Shown: positions 7,426-16,882, numbered from the stretch's first letter. The stretch is DNA of 41,941 nt from Blastococcus sp. CCUG 61487 (GCF_005222955.1 NZ_LWUA01000044.1:1-41941); one strand, 5' to 3'. Program-made: numbers and translations. The notes: generated by a model not told the origin, from the sequence alone.

Positions 7426-8334
7426 TCAGCCGCGGGTGGACGCAGTGGAGGACCCCTGCGGCTCGTCGAGCCGGGACGGGCGGGCGTCCAGCGGCGAGGC
7501 CTCGTCGTCGTCCAGGTCGTGGAAGTGCTCCACACCGGCCCGGCGGGCGCGGCGCCGGTCGACGAAGCGGGCGATCTGGATGGCCACCTCGAACAGCAGG
7601 ATCATCGGCCCGGCCATGAACAGCATGGTGAACGGGTCCTGCGTCGGGGTGACGAACGCGGCGAACACGATGGTCAGGAAGAAGATCCAGCGGCGGCTGT
7701 GCTTGAGGACGTCGTAGCTGAGGACGCCGGCCAGGTTGAGCGCCACCGCCATCAGCGGGACCTCGAAGCTGACCCCGAAGGCGACCAGCAGCGAGAGCAC
7801 GAAGCCGATGTAGTCCGGCGCGGTGAGCGCGACGATCGTGCCCTCGCCGGCCAGCGACAGCAGCAGCTCCAGGCCGTTGTCCAGCGCCACGTAGGCCAGC
7901 ACCGCACCAGCGGCGAACAGCACGGTGGAGACGGCGACGAAGCCGATCCCGTAGCGCTTCTCGTTGCGCCGCAGGCCTGGGGTGATGAACGCCCAGAGCT
8001 GGTACAGCCACACCGGCGCGGCGAGGACCACGCCGGCCAGGAAGCTGACCTTGAGGCGGATGAACACCCCACCGAACACGTCGGTGATCAGCAGCCCGCA
8101 GTCGTCGCCGCCGTCACCGAAGCGCAGGTCTGGATCCAGGCCGCAGTACGGGGCCCGGATGAAGTCACCGAGGCCGTGCTCGTACCACCAGAAGGCGAAG
8201 GCGGTGGCGAGCAGGATCGCCAGCAGCGACTTCGCGACCCGGTTGCGCAGCTCGGTGAGGTGCGCGACCAGGCTCATGGTCGCCTCGGGATCGCGCGGTC
8301 TGCGGCGCCTGCGCCGCGGCGCCGCCTCGCTCAC
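7426..8334 (-). CDS. tatC: Sec-independent (Tat) translocase subunit TatC
   Basis: 302 residues with six hydrophobic segments. A basic N-terminus leads to MSLVAHLTELRNRV, the conserved cytoplasmic HLxELRxR motif that binds the twin-arginine signal. Next come LYQLWAFITPGL in the first cytoplasmic loop, VSFEVPL with the conserved Glu, and FVTPTQDP before the last helices. The C-terminal tail (about 265-302) is hydrophilic and acidic. TatC is the membrane receptor that, with TatA, exports folded proteins. It lies 23 bases after tatA; the GTG start at 8334 gives the basic N-terminus. Confidence 0.97.
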   Translation of the reverse strand: MSEAAPRRRRRRPRDPEATMSLVAHLTELRNRVAKSLLAILLATAFAFWWYEHGLGDFIRAPYCGLDPDLRFGDGGDDCGLLITDVFGGVFIRLKVSFLAGVVLAAPVWLYQLWAFITPGLRRNEKRYGIGFVAVSTVLFAAGAVLAYVALDNGLELLLSLAGEGTIVALTAPDYIGFVLSLLVAFGVSFEVPLMAVALNLAGVLSYDVLKHSRRWIFFLTIVFAAFVTPTQDPFTMLFMAGPMILLFEVAIQIARFVDRRRARRAGVEHFHDLDDDEASPLDARPSRLDEPQGSSTASTRG

Positions 8335-8357
8335 CGTCGTCCGGTCCTGTGCTGGGG

Positions 8358-8696
8358 TCAGCGGGGGCCGTCGGCCGCGCGGGCCTGCTCGGCGCGCGCC
8401 CGCAGCTCCGTGGCGCGGAGCTCGGCGAGCCGTGCCTCCTCCGCCAGCCGGGCGGCCTCGCCGTTCGCGGCGGGCGTCTCGGGGGCGACGATCTCACCGC
8501 GGACCGGGGTAGCCTGCGCCGGGTCCTTGGTCCGCACCCCCTCCGGAGCGCCGTCGTCCTTCATGCCCTTCATCTCGCCCTTGAAGATGCGCAGCGAGCG
8601 CCCGAGCGAGCGGGATGCCTCAGGCAGCTTCTTGTAGCCGAACAGCAGCAGGACGGCCAGGATGATCAGGCCGATCTCCATCGCGCCGAGATTCAC
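8358..8696 (-). CDS. tatA: Tat translocase subunit TatA
   Basis: 112 residues. The TatA layout is clear: [25 protein letters not shown] is a single N-terminal membrane helix (in parts: [20 protein letters not shown]), followed by an amphipathic helix [19 protein letters not shown] and a variable charged tail with Ala/Glu/Arg-rich helix (about 85-112). The GTG at 8696 is chosen because GGAGG lies four bases upstream and it gives the normal short N-terminus. Longer upstream starts add unrelated sequence. It forms the translocation pore with TatC. Confidence 0.95.
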   Translation of the reverse strand: MNLGAMEIGLIILAVLLLFGYKKLPEASRSLGRSLRIFKGEMKGMKDDGAPEGVRTKDPAQATPVRGEIVAPETPAANGEAARLAEEARLAELRATELRARAEQARAADGPR

Positions 8697-8757
8697 TGGT
8701 CCTCCAGAAGTCGATTCTCCGGTGATGCTACGCCCGCGGGCGCGCTCGGCCGGGACC

Positions 8758-8955
8758 TCAGCCGTCGGAGGCGGTCCTGTCCTGCGCGCGGGCGGCGGTG
8801 CGCTGGAACTCCTCGAGCACCGGGCGGACGTCGCGGTCGAAGGCGGCCACCTCGCGGGCGAGCCGCGCCCGGGCACCGAGGACGCCGTAGGCCAGCACGC
8901 CCAGCACGACGAGGGCGAGCACCACGACGACGAGCGACACCACCAGCACGAGCAC
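8758..8955 (-). CDS. Small membrane protein between pafC and tatA
   Basis: 65 residues. A long N-terminal hydrophobic helix (about 1-28, rich in Val and Leu) is followed by a charged helix, [20 protein letters not shown], likely in the cytoplasm. The GTG at 8955 lies nine bases after the pafC stop and tatA follows within 62 bases. The position in the pafBC-tat run and the clean membrane pattern argue for a real gene despite its size. Topology resembles a TatA-like or phage-shock-like small protein, but no family is recognised and function is unknown. Confidence 0.7.
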   Translation of the reverse strand: MLVLVVSLVVVVLALVVLGVLAYGVLGARARLAREVAAFDRDVRPVLEEFQRTAARAQDRTASDG

Positions 8956-8964
8956 GGCCCGACC

Positions 8965-9957
8965 CTAGCCGCTGCCCTCGGCGCCGGGCCCGGTGTCGAT
9001 GCCGTAGCGGGCGAGCGCGGCCCGCGCGTCCGAGGCGATCTGCGCCGCCAGCTCGGCCGGCTCGTCGACGGTGGCGCTGCCGCCGAGCGAGGCCACCAGC
9101 CGGCGCGCCCAGGCGAGGTCGGCCGTGCGCAGGGTCACCGCCAGGCCGCCGGGCGGGTCGTCGACCGGCGTGGCCGAGTCCACCGGGTAGTAGTCGGCCA
9201 CCCAGCGTGCGCTGCGGTCCAGCCGCAGCCGGACGGCGGGCGAGCCCGGCTCGGGCTGGTAGATCCCGTTCTCGACGTCGCGGCTGTGCGCCTGCGGCGG
9301 CGGGGCGGCGGCCTCGTCGAGCACCGCGACGTCGTCGACGCGGTCGAGGCGGAACAGCCGGACGCCCTCGACCCGGCGGCACCACGCCTCCAGGTACCAG
9401 CGGCCGTCGACCAGGAGCAGCTGCATGGGGTCGACGGTGCGCTCGGTCCGCTCGTCCCGCGTGGGCACGTAGTAGTGCAGGTGCAGCGCCCGCCCGCGCT
9501 GCAGGGCGTCGCGCACGATCGCCAGCGTCTCCTCGTGGGCGTCGACGCTGACCGCCACCGGCGTCACCTCGGCGGCGTGCCCGGCGGCGGCCGACACCTT
9601 GGCCAGCGCGGTGCTGACCGCCTCGCGCTCCACCAGGCCGGGCAGCTCCAGCAGGGTCTTCAGCGCGACGACCAGGGCGACCGCCTCGTCGGTGGTGAGC
9701 CGCAGCGGCCGCACCATGCCGGCGGTGAAGGTGACCCGGACGCGGTCCCCCTCGAAGGAGAGGTCGATGAGGTCGCCGGGCCCGTGCCCGGGCAGCCCGC
9801 ACACCCACAGCAGCTCGAGGTCCTTGCGCAGCTGGCGTTCCGGCACGCCGAAGTCGCGGGCCGCCTCGGCCATCTCGACGCCCTCGGGGCGGGCGGTCAG
9901 GTACGGGACGAGCGCCAGCAGGCGGGTCATCCGGTCGGTGGTGCCGGCGGACGTCAC
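8965..9957 (-). CDS. pafC: WYL-domain transcriptional regulator PafC
   Basis: 330 residues. The N-terminal winged helix ([17 protein letters not shown], then [19 protein letters not shown]) is followed by the WYL ligand-binding domain, [20 protein letters not shown] with [10 protein letters not shown], and a C-terminal extension. PafB and PafC together activate most DNA-damage genes in mycobacteria as a sigma-adapting co-activator. The start GTG at 9957 overlaps the pafB stop in a GTGA arrangement, so the pair is translationally coupled. M. tuberculosis counterpart Rv2095c. Confidence 0.95.
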   Translation of the reverse strand: MTSAGTTDRMTRLLALVPYLTARPEGVEMAEAARDFGVPERQLRKDLELLWVCGLPGHGPGDLIDLSFEGDRVRVTFTAGMVRPLRLTTDEAVALVVALKTLLELPGLVEREAVSTALAKVSAAAGHAAEVTPVAVSVDAHEETLAIVRDALQRGRALHLHYYVPTRDERTERTVDPMQLLLVDGRWYLEAWCRRVEGVRLFRLDRVDDVAVLDEAAAPPPQAHSRDVENGIYQPEPGSPAVRLRLDRSARWVADYYPVDSATPVDDPPGGLAVTLRTADLAWARRLVASLGGSATVDEPAELAAQIASDARAALARYGIDTGPGAEGSG

Positions 9958-10934
9958 GCGCTCTCCCCCATCGCGGCCAGCCGGGTCAGCCGGTCTACGA
10001 CGGCGTCGCGGACCTCTGCCGGCGCCTCGACCACGACGTCGGCCCCGTGGCTGGCCAGCCGGTCGGCCAGCGCCCAGGGCTCGGTCGTGCGCAGCTCCAG
10101 CCGGTCCTCCTGCCCGTCCTCCGTCGGCCCGAGGGAGGTGGCCCAGCGGCGCAGCCCGATGGCGGTGCCGGGGCGGGCACGGACGACGACGACGTGCTCC
10201 TGGCGCCCGAACTGACCGGCCACCATCGCGGCCAGATCGAGGTCGGCCGGTGGTTCGAACGCCCCGGCCGGGCCGGTGACCTCGGGCGTGCCCACCACCC
10301 GGGACAGCCGGAAGACGCGGGGCTGCTGCCGGTCGAGGTCCAGGCCGCCGAGGTACCAGCGGCCGTGCCAGGCCACGACGCCCCAGGCCTGGACGTGCCG
10401 GCGGGTGGGCGCGTCCTCGTCGGGGCGCTGGTAGTCGAACTCGACCACCCGGCGGTCGCGGGCCGCGGCGTAGCAGGGGTCGAAGGCCGGCTCCCCGGCG
10501 TCGAGGCGGGGCTGCAGCGGGATGCCGCGCGAGGAGTCGACGGCGACGCCGGCGGCCTTGAGCTTCACCAGGGCGCTGTGCGCGGGGCCGGCGAGCTGCG
10601 CGGACTCCCACAGCCGCAGGGCGAGGCCGACGGCGGCCGCCTCCTCCCCGCTGAGCTGGATCTCGGGCAGCTCGTAGTCGGCCCGCGCGATGCGGTAGCC
10701 GTCCTCGGTGTCGAACACGCTGGTGCGGCCGGTCTCCAGCGGCACGCCCATCTCGCGGAGCTCGGCCTTGTCGCGCTCGAACATCCGCTTGAAGGCCTCG
10801 TCGGCGCGGTCGGTCCCGTCGTCGGCCTCGTAGCCGGGAACCGTCGAGCGGATCCGGGCGGCGGTCACGTACTGCCGGGTGCTCAGCAGCGCGATGACCA
10901 GGTTCACCAGTCGCTCCGCCCGCTTGGCCGCCAT
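9954..10934 (-). CDS. pafB: WYL-domain transcriptional regulator PafB
   Basis: 326 residues, partner of PafC. It has an N-terminal winged helix-turn-helix (KRAERLVNLVIALLSTRQYV, then FERDKAELREMGVPLE) and a WYL domain with RRHVQAWGVVAWHGRWYLGG and VFRLSRVVG. The WYL domain is thought to sense a nucleic-acid damage signal. The ATG at 10934 lies seven bases after a TAGCCT box, so the pafBC-tat run probably begins with a leaderless mRNA, divergent from the DUF3866 gene. Confidence 0.95.
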   Translation of the reverse strand: MAAKRAERLVNLVIALLSTRQYVTAARIRSTVPGYEADDGTDRADEAFKRMFERDKAELREMGVPLETGRTSVFDTEDGYRIARADYELPEIQLSGEEAAAVGLALRLWESAQLAGPAHSALVKLKAAGVAVDSSRGIPLQPRLDAGEPAFDPCYAAARDRRVVEFDYQRPDEDAPTRRHVQAWGVVAWHGRWYLGGLDLDRQQPRVFRLSRVVGTPEVTGPAGAFEPPADLDLAAMVAGQFGRQEHVVVVRARPGTAIGLRRWATSLGPTEDGQEDRLELRTTEPWALADRLASHGADVVVEAPAEVRDAVVDRLTRLAAMGESA

Positions 10935-10941
10935 GCGGTCC

Positions 10942-10947
10942 AGGCTA
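10942..10947 (-). promoter_or_regulatory. -10 box of pafB (leaderless)
   Basis: Minus-strand TAGCCT ends seven bases before the pafB ATG. No PafBC-type element is seen at the required spacing upstream, so autoregulation through that motif is not supported. Confidence 0.6.
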
Positions 10948-10986
10948 TCGGTGCGCGGCCGACCGGCCCCCGCCCGGGACGCTGGC

Positions 10987-10992
10987 TAGCCT
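10987..10992 (+). promoter_or_regulatory. -10 box of the DUF3866 gene (leaderless)
   Basis: TAGCCT ends six bases before the ATG at 10999. With the pafB box 40 bases away it makes a compact divergent leaderless promoter pair. Confidence 0.6.
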
Positions 10993-10998
10993 GCGCGT

Positions 10999-12111
10999 AT
11001 GAGCTCTGCGCCCCCGTCCCGGATCCGCTGGCGGCGCGGGGAGGTGACGGCGGTGGGTCGCGCCTGGCGCGACGCGCTGGAGCTCACGGTGGCGGTGCCC
11101 GACGACGGCGACGTGCGGTCGCTGGCCTACCCCTCCCTGGTCGGGGTCCCGCAGGTGGGCGACACCGTGCTGCTCAACACCACGGCCTGGGCGCAGAACC
11201 TCGGCACCGGCGGCTACGCGCTCGTGGTCGCCGTCCCCGACCGGTTGCCCGACGACCCGGCCGGCCCGGGGCACCTGGTCAAGGCCCGCTACACGCCGCT
11301 GCAGGTCAGCGTGCAGGGCGTGGACGAGCAGGACACCGAGCACCACGCCACCCTCGCGGAGGCCGACTCGCTGGAGGGCATGCCGGTGGTCGTGGCCGAC
11401 CTGCACTCCGCGCTGCCCGCCGTCCTCATCGGGGCGCTGGCCACCGACCCCGATCTGAAGGTCGCCTACCTCATGACCGACGGCGGCGCGCTGGCCGCCG
11501 GGTTCTCCCGCACGATCGACACGCTGAAGCGGTCCCTGGCCGGCGTGATCACGGTGGGCCAGGCCTTCGGCGGGGACCTCGAGGCGGTCACCGTGCACAC
11601 CGGGCTGCTGGCCGCCAGGCACGTGCTGGGCGCCGATCTCGCGATCGTCACGCAGGGCCCCGGGAACCTGGGCACCGGTACGCCGTGGGGTTTCTCCGGC
11701 GTCGCCGCCGGAGAGGCCTGCAATGCGGTGAGCGTGCTGGGCGGGGTGCCCGTGGGTGCGCTGCGCATCTCGGACGCCGATCCGCGGCCGCGTCACCGGG
11801 GGGTGTCCCACCACTCGCTGACGGCGTTCGGCCGGGTCGCGCTGGGCGGCGTGACGCTGGTGGCCCCGCGCGGCCTGGGCTCGGAGCTCGGCGCGCAGGT
11901 GGACGAGGACCTCGCCGGCCAGCCGGAGCGCAACCCGGTGGTGTGGGTGGACACCGACGGGCTGGACGCCGCGCTGGGCCTCTCCCCCGTCCCGCTGCGG
12001 ACGATGGGCCGGGGCTACGAGGAGGAGCGCGCCTACTTCCTGGCCGCCGCCGCGGCCGGCCGCTACGCGGCGCTGGCGGTGCCGGTGGCCGAGGAGCAGG
12101 CAGCCGAGTGA
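10999..12111 (+). CDS. DUF3866 family protein
   Basis: 370 residues, cytosolic (no signal or membrane segments). It matches the actinobacterial DUF3866 family: IRWRRGEVTAVGRAW at the start, AYPSLVGVPQVGDTVLLNTTA, then a glycine-rich central part VTQGPGNLGTGTPWGFSG and HRGVSHHSLTAFGR. The family commonly sits beside pafBC, but no reaction is known. The ending is convergent with the nucleotidyltransferase gene, only seven bases apart. Confidence 0.88.
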   Translation: MSSAPPSRIRWRRGEVTAVGRAWRDALELTVAVPDDGDVRSLAYPSLVGVPQVGDTVLLNTTAWAQNLGTGGYALVVAVPDRLPDDPAGPGHLVKARYTPLQVSVQGVDEQDTEHHATLAEADSLEGMPVVVADLHSALPAVLIGALATDPDLKVAYLMTDGGALAAGFSRTIDTLKRSLAGVITVGQAFGGDLEAVTVHTGLLAARHVLGADLAIVTQGPGNLGTGTPWGFSGVAAGEACNAVSVLGGVPVGALRISDADPRPRHRGVSHHSLTAFGRVALGGVTLVAPRGLGSELGAQVDEDLAGQPERNPVVWVDTDGLDAALGLSPVPLRTMGRGYEEERAYFLAAAAAGRYAALAVPVAEEQAAE

Positions 12112-12118
12112 GCCGTGC

Positions 12119-12946
12119 TCACCCCTCCCGGCGCGGAACCGGCTCGGCGGCCAGGCCCTCGGCGTAGCGGGCGAACTCCAGGGTGCGGGCGACGCTGCCC
12201 GGGCGGGGTGGCGCGTCCCACTGCAGCGGCCGGTCCTCGAGCACCTGGGTGAGCAGCGGCTCCCACTGCGGGTCCAGCGACTCCCGCCCCCACAGCAGCG
12301 CCGCGCGCTTGGAGGTCACCTCGCCGGTGGCCAAGGTCTGCAGCATCCGGCAGTAGGTGGCGACGGCGTACCGCTGCGCCCAGGCGATGTCGAACGACGT
12401 CCAGGTCCGGAGCTCGTCGAGGAACCGCGGGATCTCCGCGCGCATGCGAGCGCGCAGGACGTCGCCCGGCACCTCGTCGACGAGGCTGCGGGCCTCGGGC
12501 CCGACCAGCGTGATGCCCCGCTCGCGGAGGATCCAGCGGACGACCTCGGTGTTGCAGTGCGTCGACCACTGCATCTCCCGGTGCCCGCGGTCGACGTAGA
12601 GCCAGGGCCGGCCGATGCTCGTGAGGCTGCGCAGCTCGTCCACGTCCGGATAGGAGCCCTCGACCTCGGTGGCCCAGTGGCCGGAGCGGGTCGGGAGCTC
12701 GTCGTGCAGCAGGCGCAGCGCGGCCTCCTGGTCGGCCGTGATCGGCCCGCGGACGGGGACGAGGAAGTCGCAGTCGCTGTCCAGGTCGAGATCGCCCAGG
12801 GCGGCCGACCCCTGCAGGTAGGCCCCGACGAAGGTGTCGCCCAGGATGTCGCGGGCGCGCTCGACCAGTTCGACCACGAGCGCGTCGAGCTCGGGGAACG
12901 GCGTGGGGTGCGGCTCGACGGGGCCTCTCGGATCGCCCGGGGTCAT
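12119..12946 (-). CDS. Aminoglycoside nucleotidyltransferase-like protein (ANT(3'')/(9) fold)
   Basis: 275 residues. The N-terminal nucleotidyltransferase domain has GSAALGDLDLDSDCDFLV (about 46-63), the GSx-Gx...DxD metal-binding motif. The C-terminal adenylyltransferase-associated helical domain contains RYAVATYCRMLQTLATGEV and SKRAALLWGRESLDPQW, as in aadA-like and DUF4111 proteins. It would transfer AMP from ATP to an aminoglycoside or a similar hydroxylated substrate. The native role may not be resistance. The ATG overlaps the SDR stop by four bases (ATGA), so the two are one unit. The pair interrupts the usual DUF3866-pafA neighbourhood. Confidence 0.8.
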   Translation of the reverse strand: MTPGDPRGPVEPHPTPFPELDALVVELVERARDILGDTFVGAYLQGSAALGDLDLDSDCDFLVPVRGPITADQEAALRLLHDELPTRSGHWATEVEGSYPDVDELRSLTSIGRPWLYVDRGHREMQWSTHCNTEVVRWILRERGITLVGPEARSLVDEVPGDVLRARMRAEIPRFLDELRTWTSFDIAWAQRYAVATYCRMLQTLATGEVTSKRAALLWGRESLDPQWEPLLTQVLEDRPLQWDAPPRPGSVARTLEFARYAEGLAAEPVPRREG

Positions 12947-13689
12947 CGGCGGAAGCCGCCCTCGGCGTCGATGGTCTGGCCGGTGACCGATCGGGCGTCG
13001 GGGCCGGTGAGCCAGGCGACGACGGCGGCCGCCTCGTCCGGGGTGCCCCAGCGTCCTCGAGGAAGGGCATGCGTCAGCCGCTCCGTCAGCTCAGGGGTCG
13101 CCCAGCCGGTGTCGGTGGGCCCGGGGTTCAGGCAGTTGACCGTGATGTCGCGATCGGCCAGCTCGTCGGCCAGGGTCGCGGTGATCTGCTGCACCGCCCC
13201 CTTGCTCAGCGCGTAGGCGACCTCCCCCGGCATGGGGCCGCGGTGCTGGCCGGAGGTGAACAGCACGACCGCGCCCGGACCGGCTGCCGGCTCGTACTGC
13301 GCCGCGAAGGCCTGGGTGAGCAGGACCGCCGCCCGGGCGTTGACGGCGAACGAGCGGTCCAGCTCGGCGGCGGTGACCTCGGCCAGCCCCGCCGCGGAGC
13401 TGCGCGCGTGGTTGACCACGAGGGTGGTGAGCGGGCCGAGGGCGTCGCGGGCGCTGTCGATCAGCGCGCGGGGTGCGTCCGGGTCGGCGAGGTCGACCTC
13501 GAAGGACGGCGGCCGGCCGAGCTCGTCCAGCACGGCGTCGGCGTCGTCGGCGCCCCAGGACTGCTCGGCGTCGTGCGGGGACCAGGAGCCGACGGCGACG
13601 CGGTCGCCGCGTGCGGCCAGCCGGGTCGCGACGGCGAAGCCGATGCCGGAACGGCGGCTGACTCCGGTGACGAGGACGGTGCGGGTCAC
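12943..13689 (-). CDS. SDR family oxidoreductase
   Basis: 248 residues, classical short-chain dehydrogenase. The cofactor motif near the N-terminus is modified (VTGVSRRSGIGFAVA, TGxxxxxGIG type). NHA replaces the more usual NNA at VVNHARSS. The catalytic Ser lies in FTSGQHRG and Tyr-x-x-x-Lys is YALSK. NCLNPGPTDTGW and a C-terminal GQTIDAEGGF are also typical, as in FabG-like enzymes. It should use NAD(P)H on an unknown carbonyl or alcohol. It is translated together with the downstream nucleotidyltransferase-like gene. Confidence 0.9.
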   Translation of the reverse strand: MTRTVLVTGVSRRSGIGFAVATRLAARGDRVAVGSWSPHDAEQSWGADDADAVLDELGRPPSFEVDLADPDAPRALIDSARDALGPLTTLVVNHARSSAAGLAEVTAAELDRSFAVNARAAVLLTQAFAAQYEPAAGPGAVVLFTSGQHRGPMPGEVAYALSKGAVQQITATLADELADRDITVNCLNPGPTDTGWATPELTERLTHALPRGRWGTPDEAAAVVAWLTGPDARSVTGQTIDAEGGFRR

Positions 13690-13728
13690 ACGGTCACCCT
13701 GCCGTGGGCGGCAAGCGCATTTCCTCTG

Positions 13729-15087
13729 TCACATGCTGGCGATGAGCTTGTCGACCCTGTCGTCGACGGCCTTGAACGGGTCCTTGCACAGCACCGTGCG
13801 CTGGGCCTGGTCGTTGAGCTTGAGGTGCACCCAGTCGACGGTGAAGTCGCGCCGCTTCTCCTGGGCCTTGCGGATGAACTCGCCACGCAACCGGGCGCGG
13901 GTCGTCTGTGGCGGCACGTTCTTCGCCTCGAAGATCCGCGGCTCGTGCGCCACGCGCTCGACCTGACCGGCGCGTTCGAGCAGGTAGTACAGGCCACGGG
14001 TGCGGCTGATGTCGTGGTAGGCGAGGTCCATCTGGGCGATCCGCGGGGAGGACAGCGGCAGGTCGCGCTTGGCCTGGTACCGCTGGAGCAGGCTGAACTT
14101 GATCGCCCAGTCGATCTCGCGGTCGATGAGGCTGAGGTCCTCGCTGTCCACGGCCTTGAGCACCCGGCCCCACAGCTCCAGCATCTGCCGGTGCACCGGG
14201 GAGACGCCCTCGCGGTCGGCGAACTCCAGGGCGCGGTCGTGGTACTCGGACTGGATCTCCAGCGCCGACATCTCCTTGCCGCCGGCGAGGCGGACCTTTC
14301 GCCGTCCGGTCATGTCGTGGCTGATCTCGCGGATCGCCCGGATCGGGTTCTCCAGCGTCATGTCGCGGATGGGGACGCCGGCTTCGATCATCTGCAGCAC
14401 GAGGTCGGTCATCGTGACCTTGAGCAGCGTCGTCGTCTCGCTCATGTTGGAGTCGCCGACGATGACGTGCAGACGGCGGTAGCGCTCGGCGTCGGCGTGC
14501 GGCTCGTCGCGGGTGTTGATGATCGGCCGGCTCCGCGTGGTGGCCGAGGAGACGCCTTCCCAGATGTGCTCGGCGCGCTGGCTGACGCAGTAGATGGCGC
14601 CGCGCGGGGTCTGCAGGACCTTGCCGGCGCCCACGACGATCTGGCGGCTCACGAGGAACGGGATCAGCACGTCGGCGAGCCGGCTGAACTCGCCGTGCCG
14701 GCCGACCAGGTAGTTCTCGTGGCAGCCGTAGCTGTTGCCGGCGGAGTCGGTGTTGTTCTTGAACAGGTAGATGTCGCCGACGACGCCCTCCTCGGCCAGG
14801 CGCTGCTCGGCGTCCACGAGCAGGCCCTCGAGGATGCGCTCGCCGGCCTTGTCGTGGACGACGAGCTCGGTGAGGTCGTCGCACTCGGCGGTGGCGTACT
14901 CGGGGTGGCTGCCGACGTCGAGGTACAGGCGCGAGCCGTTGCGCAGGAAGACGTTGGAGCTGCGGCCCCACGACACGACGCGGCGGAACAGGTAGCGGGC
15001 GACCTCGTCCGGCGACAGGCGCCGCTGCCCCTTGAAGGTGCACGTGACGCCGTACTCGGTCTCGATGCCGAAGATCCGTCGGTCCAC
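13729..15087 (-). CDS. pafA: Pup-protein ligase PafA
   Basis: 452 residues, a carboxylate-amine ligase of the glutamine synthetase-like fold. [12 protein letters not shown] opens the ATP/Mg site, with a Glu at position 9 as in the family. [19 protein letters not shown] holds the conserved Asp, and [19 protein letters not shown] and [19 protein letters not shown] are hallmark segments. PafA phosphorylates the C-terminal Glu of Pup and attaches it to substrate lysines. The GTG at 15087 lies six bases after TAGGCT, giving an independent leaderless transcript downstream of the prcBA operon. Confidence 0.97.
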   Translation of the reverse strand: MDRRIFGIETEYGVTCTFKGQRRLSPDEVARYLFRRVVSWGRSSNVFLRNGSRLYLDVGSHPEYATAECDDLTELVVHDKAGERILEGLLVDAEQRLAEEGVVGDIYLFKNNTDSAGNSYGCHENYLVGRHGEFSRLADVLIPFLVSRQIVVGAGKVLQTPRGAIYCVSQRAEHIWEGVSSATTRSRPIINTRDEPHADAERYRRLHVIVGDSNMSETTTLLKVTMTDLVLQMIEAGVPIRDMTLENPIRAIREISHDMTGRRKVRLAGGKEMSALEIQSEYHDRALEFADREGVSPVHRQMLELWGRVLKAVDSEDLSLIDREIDWAIKFSLLQRYQAKRDLPLSSPRIAQMDLAYHDISRTRGLYYLLERAGQVERVAHEPRIFEAKNVPPQTTRARLRGEFIRKAQEKRRDFTVDWVHLKLNDQAQRTVLCKDPFKAVDDRVDKLIASM

Positions 15088-15093
15088 GATCCG

Positions 15094-15099
15094 AGCCTA
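15094..15099 (-). promoter_or_regulatory. -10 box of pafA (leaderless)
   Basis: Minus-strand TAGGCT ends six bases before the pafA GTG. It separates pafA transcription from the pup-prcBA operon that ends just upstream. Confidence 0.6.
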
Positions 15100-15118
15100 G
15101 GCGCCGGGAGCAACCGGC

Positions 15119-15149
15119 GACGGTTCCACGCGCACGTGGAGAGCCGTCA
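15119..15149 (-). terminator. Hairpin at the end of the pup-prcBA operon
   Basis: Just after prcA, GACGG/CCGTC (15119-15123 with 15144-15148) and TCCACG/CGTGGA (15125-15130 with 15135-15140) pair around a CGCA loop, with small bulges. The prcA stop codon is inside the outer stem. No U-tract is present. Confidence 0.55.
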
Positions 15150-16025
15150 GCCCTCGCCGCCGTCCTCGGCGTGCTCGGTGTCGTACTCCGCCCCGCCGGC
15201 GGTGTCCGGGTTGGCCGGGTCCCCCAACCCGGCCGGGGTGCCGGGTTCGGGAACGGACGGGGCGTGGGCCGCCGTGGGTGGCGTCTGGTCCTCCGCCGCG
15301 TCGGGGGCCTGCTCGTCGCCCAGCAGCGACCGGAGCGCGGCGCCGGTGATGCGGCGGAAGGCCCGCTTCGGGCGGCGCCGGTCGAGGACGGCGACCTCCA
15401 GCTGGGCGGCGGTGAGCTGCGTGGGCCCGCCGTTGCCGGCGCCGGCGGTGGCCGGGCTGACCGCGGACAGTGCCCGGACCCCGACCAGCAGGGCGTCAGC
15501 CAGGCCCATGCCCGGCAGGAAGTGCTCGCGCAGGTGGGAGGTGACCGCGTCGGCCTGCCCGCCCATGACCACGAAGTCGGGTTCGTCGACGACCGAACCG
15601 TCGAAGGTGAGCCGGTAGAGCTGGTCGGTCTCGGGGCGGTCGCCGACCTCGGCGATGCAGAGCTCCACCTCGTAGGGCTTCATCTGCTCGGTGAAGATGG
15701 CGCCGAGGGTCTGCGCGTAGGCGTTGGCGATGACCCGGCCGGTGACGTCGCGGCGGTTGTAGGAGTAGCCGCGGACGTCGGCCAGCCGCACGCCGGCCAC
15801 CCGGAGGCTCTCGAACTCGCTGTAGCGCCCGACGGCGGCGAAGCCGATCCGGTCGTAGATCTCGCCGACCTTGTGCAGGGTCGAGCTCGGGTTCTCGGCG
15901 ATGAAGAGGACGCCGTCGGCGTAGGTGAGGACGGCGACGCTGCGGCCGCGGGAGATGCCCTTGCGGGCGTACTCCGAGCGGTCGCGCATGACCTGCTCGG
16001 CGGAGGCGTAGTACGGCAGGGTCAT
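15147..16025 (-). CDS. prcA: Proteasome subunit alpha PrcA
   Basis: 292 residues. It begins [20 protein letters not shown] and [17 protein letters not shown], the alpha-subunit N-terminus with its gating region. Later come [20 protein letters not shown] and [18 protein letters not shown]. The alpha subunits form the outer rings of the 20S core and dock Mpa. The ATG at 16025 is chosen because it matches other PrcA starts and lies five bases after prcB; longer upstream readings run into prcB. The C-terminus carries about 45 extra Pro/Ala/Glu-rich residues, so the chain is longer than the 248-residue M. tuberculosis protein. Confidence 0.97.
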   Translation of the reverse strand: MTLPYYASAEQVMRDRSEYARKGISRGRSVAVLTYADGVLFIAENPSSTLHKVGEIYDRIGFAAVGRYSEFESLRVAGVRLADVRGYSYNRRDVTGRVIANAYAQTLGAIFTEQMKPYEVELCIAEVGDRPETDQLYRLTFDGSVVDEPDFVVMGGQADAVTSHLREHFLPGMGLADALLVGVRALSAVSPATAGAGNGGPTQLTAAQLEVAVLDRRRPKRAFRRITGAALRSLLGDEQAPDAAEDQTPPTAAHAPSVPEPGTPAGLGDPANPDTAGGAEYDTEHAEDGGEG

Positions 16026-16030
16026 GGCGC

Positions 16031-16882
16031 TCAGGCCTCCCGGTCGACGTTGCGGCGGTCGGCCTCGGCCCGCTCGGTGACGATGGTGTCGCTGATCGCG
16101 GCCACCTCGGCGTCGGTGAGCCGGACGGCGCCCTCGGCGTCGACCCGGTAGACGATCGGGTAGAGCCGGCGCACCGGGTCGGGACCGCCGGTCGCGGAGT
16201 CGTCGTCGGCGGCGTCGTAGAGCGCCTCGACCACGGTGCGCGTCGCGGCCTCGGCGTCCAGCGCGCTGCGCCATGTCTTCTTCAGCGAGCTCTTGGCGAA
16301 CAGAGAGCCCGAGCCCACGGCGGCGTAGCCGCGCTCTTCGTAGTTCCCGCCGGTGACGTCGTAGCTGAAGATGCGGCCGGGGCTCGCGCCCTCGGCGGCG
16401 TCGAGGTCGAAGCCGGCGAACAGCGGGACGACGGCGAGGCCCTGGAGGGCCGCGCCGAGGTTGCCGCGGATCATCTGGGCCAGGCGGTTGGCCTTGCCGT
16501 CGAGGGACATCGTGAGGCCCTCGATCTTCTCGTAGTGCTCGAGTTCGACCTGGTAGAGCTTGACCATCTCGATGGCGATGCCGGCCGCACCCGCGATGCC
16601 GATGACGCTGTAGGAGTCGGCCGGGTAGACCTTCTCGATGTCGCGGCTGGAGATGAGGTTGCCCATGGTGGCGCGGCGGTCGCCGCCCATGAGGACGCCG
16701 CCGTCGTAGGTGACCGCGACGATCGTCGTGCCGTGCGGGGCGAGCTCTCCCACGGGCATGGTCGGGATCGGGCGGCGGCCGGGCAGGAGATCAGGCGCCG
16801 TGGAGGACAGGAAATCGGTGAACGAGGAGCCCACCCGGTCCAGGTAGGCGGGCGGGAACCCGCTCCGGCCAGACTCGTTCAC
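16031..16882 (-). CDS. prcB: Proteasome subunit beta PrcB
   Basis: 283 residues. A 51-residue propeptide ends LAPHG, and processing would expose T52 in [19 protein letters not shown] as the N-terminal nucleophile. The lysine and aspartate of the active site are in the family positions (GDRRATMGN with ISSRDIEKV). It forms the two inner catalytic rings of the proteasome. The GTG start overlaps the endonuclease VII-type stop by four bases (GTGA), coupling the two genes; prcA follows after five bases with a purine-rich ribosome site at the prcB end. Confidence 0.97.
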   Translation of the reverse strand: MNESGRSGFPPAYLDRVGSSFTDFLSSTAPDLLPGRRPIPTMPVGELAPHGTTIVAVTYDGGVLMGGDRRATMGNLISSRDIEKVYPADSYSVIGIAGAAGIAIEMVKLYQVELEHYEKIEGLTMSLDGKANRLAQMIRGNLGAALQGLAVVPLFAGFDLDAAEGASPGRIFSYDVTGGNYEERGYAAVGSGSLFAKSSLKKTWRSALDAEAATRTVVEALYDAADDDSATGGPDPVRRLYPIVYRVDAEGAVRLTDAEVAAISDTIVTERAEADRRNVDREA

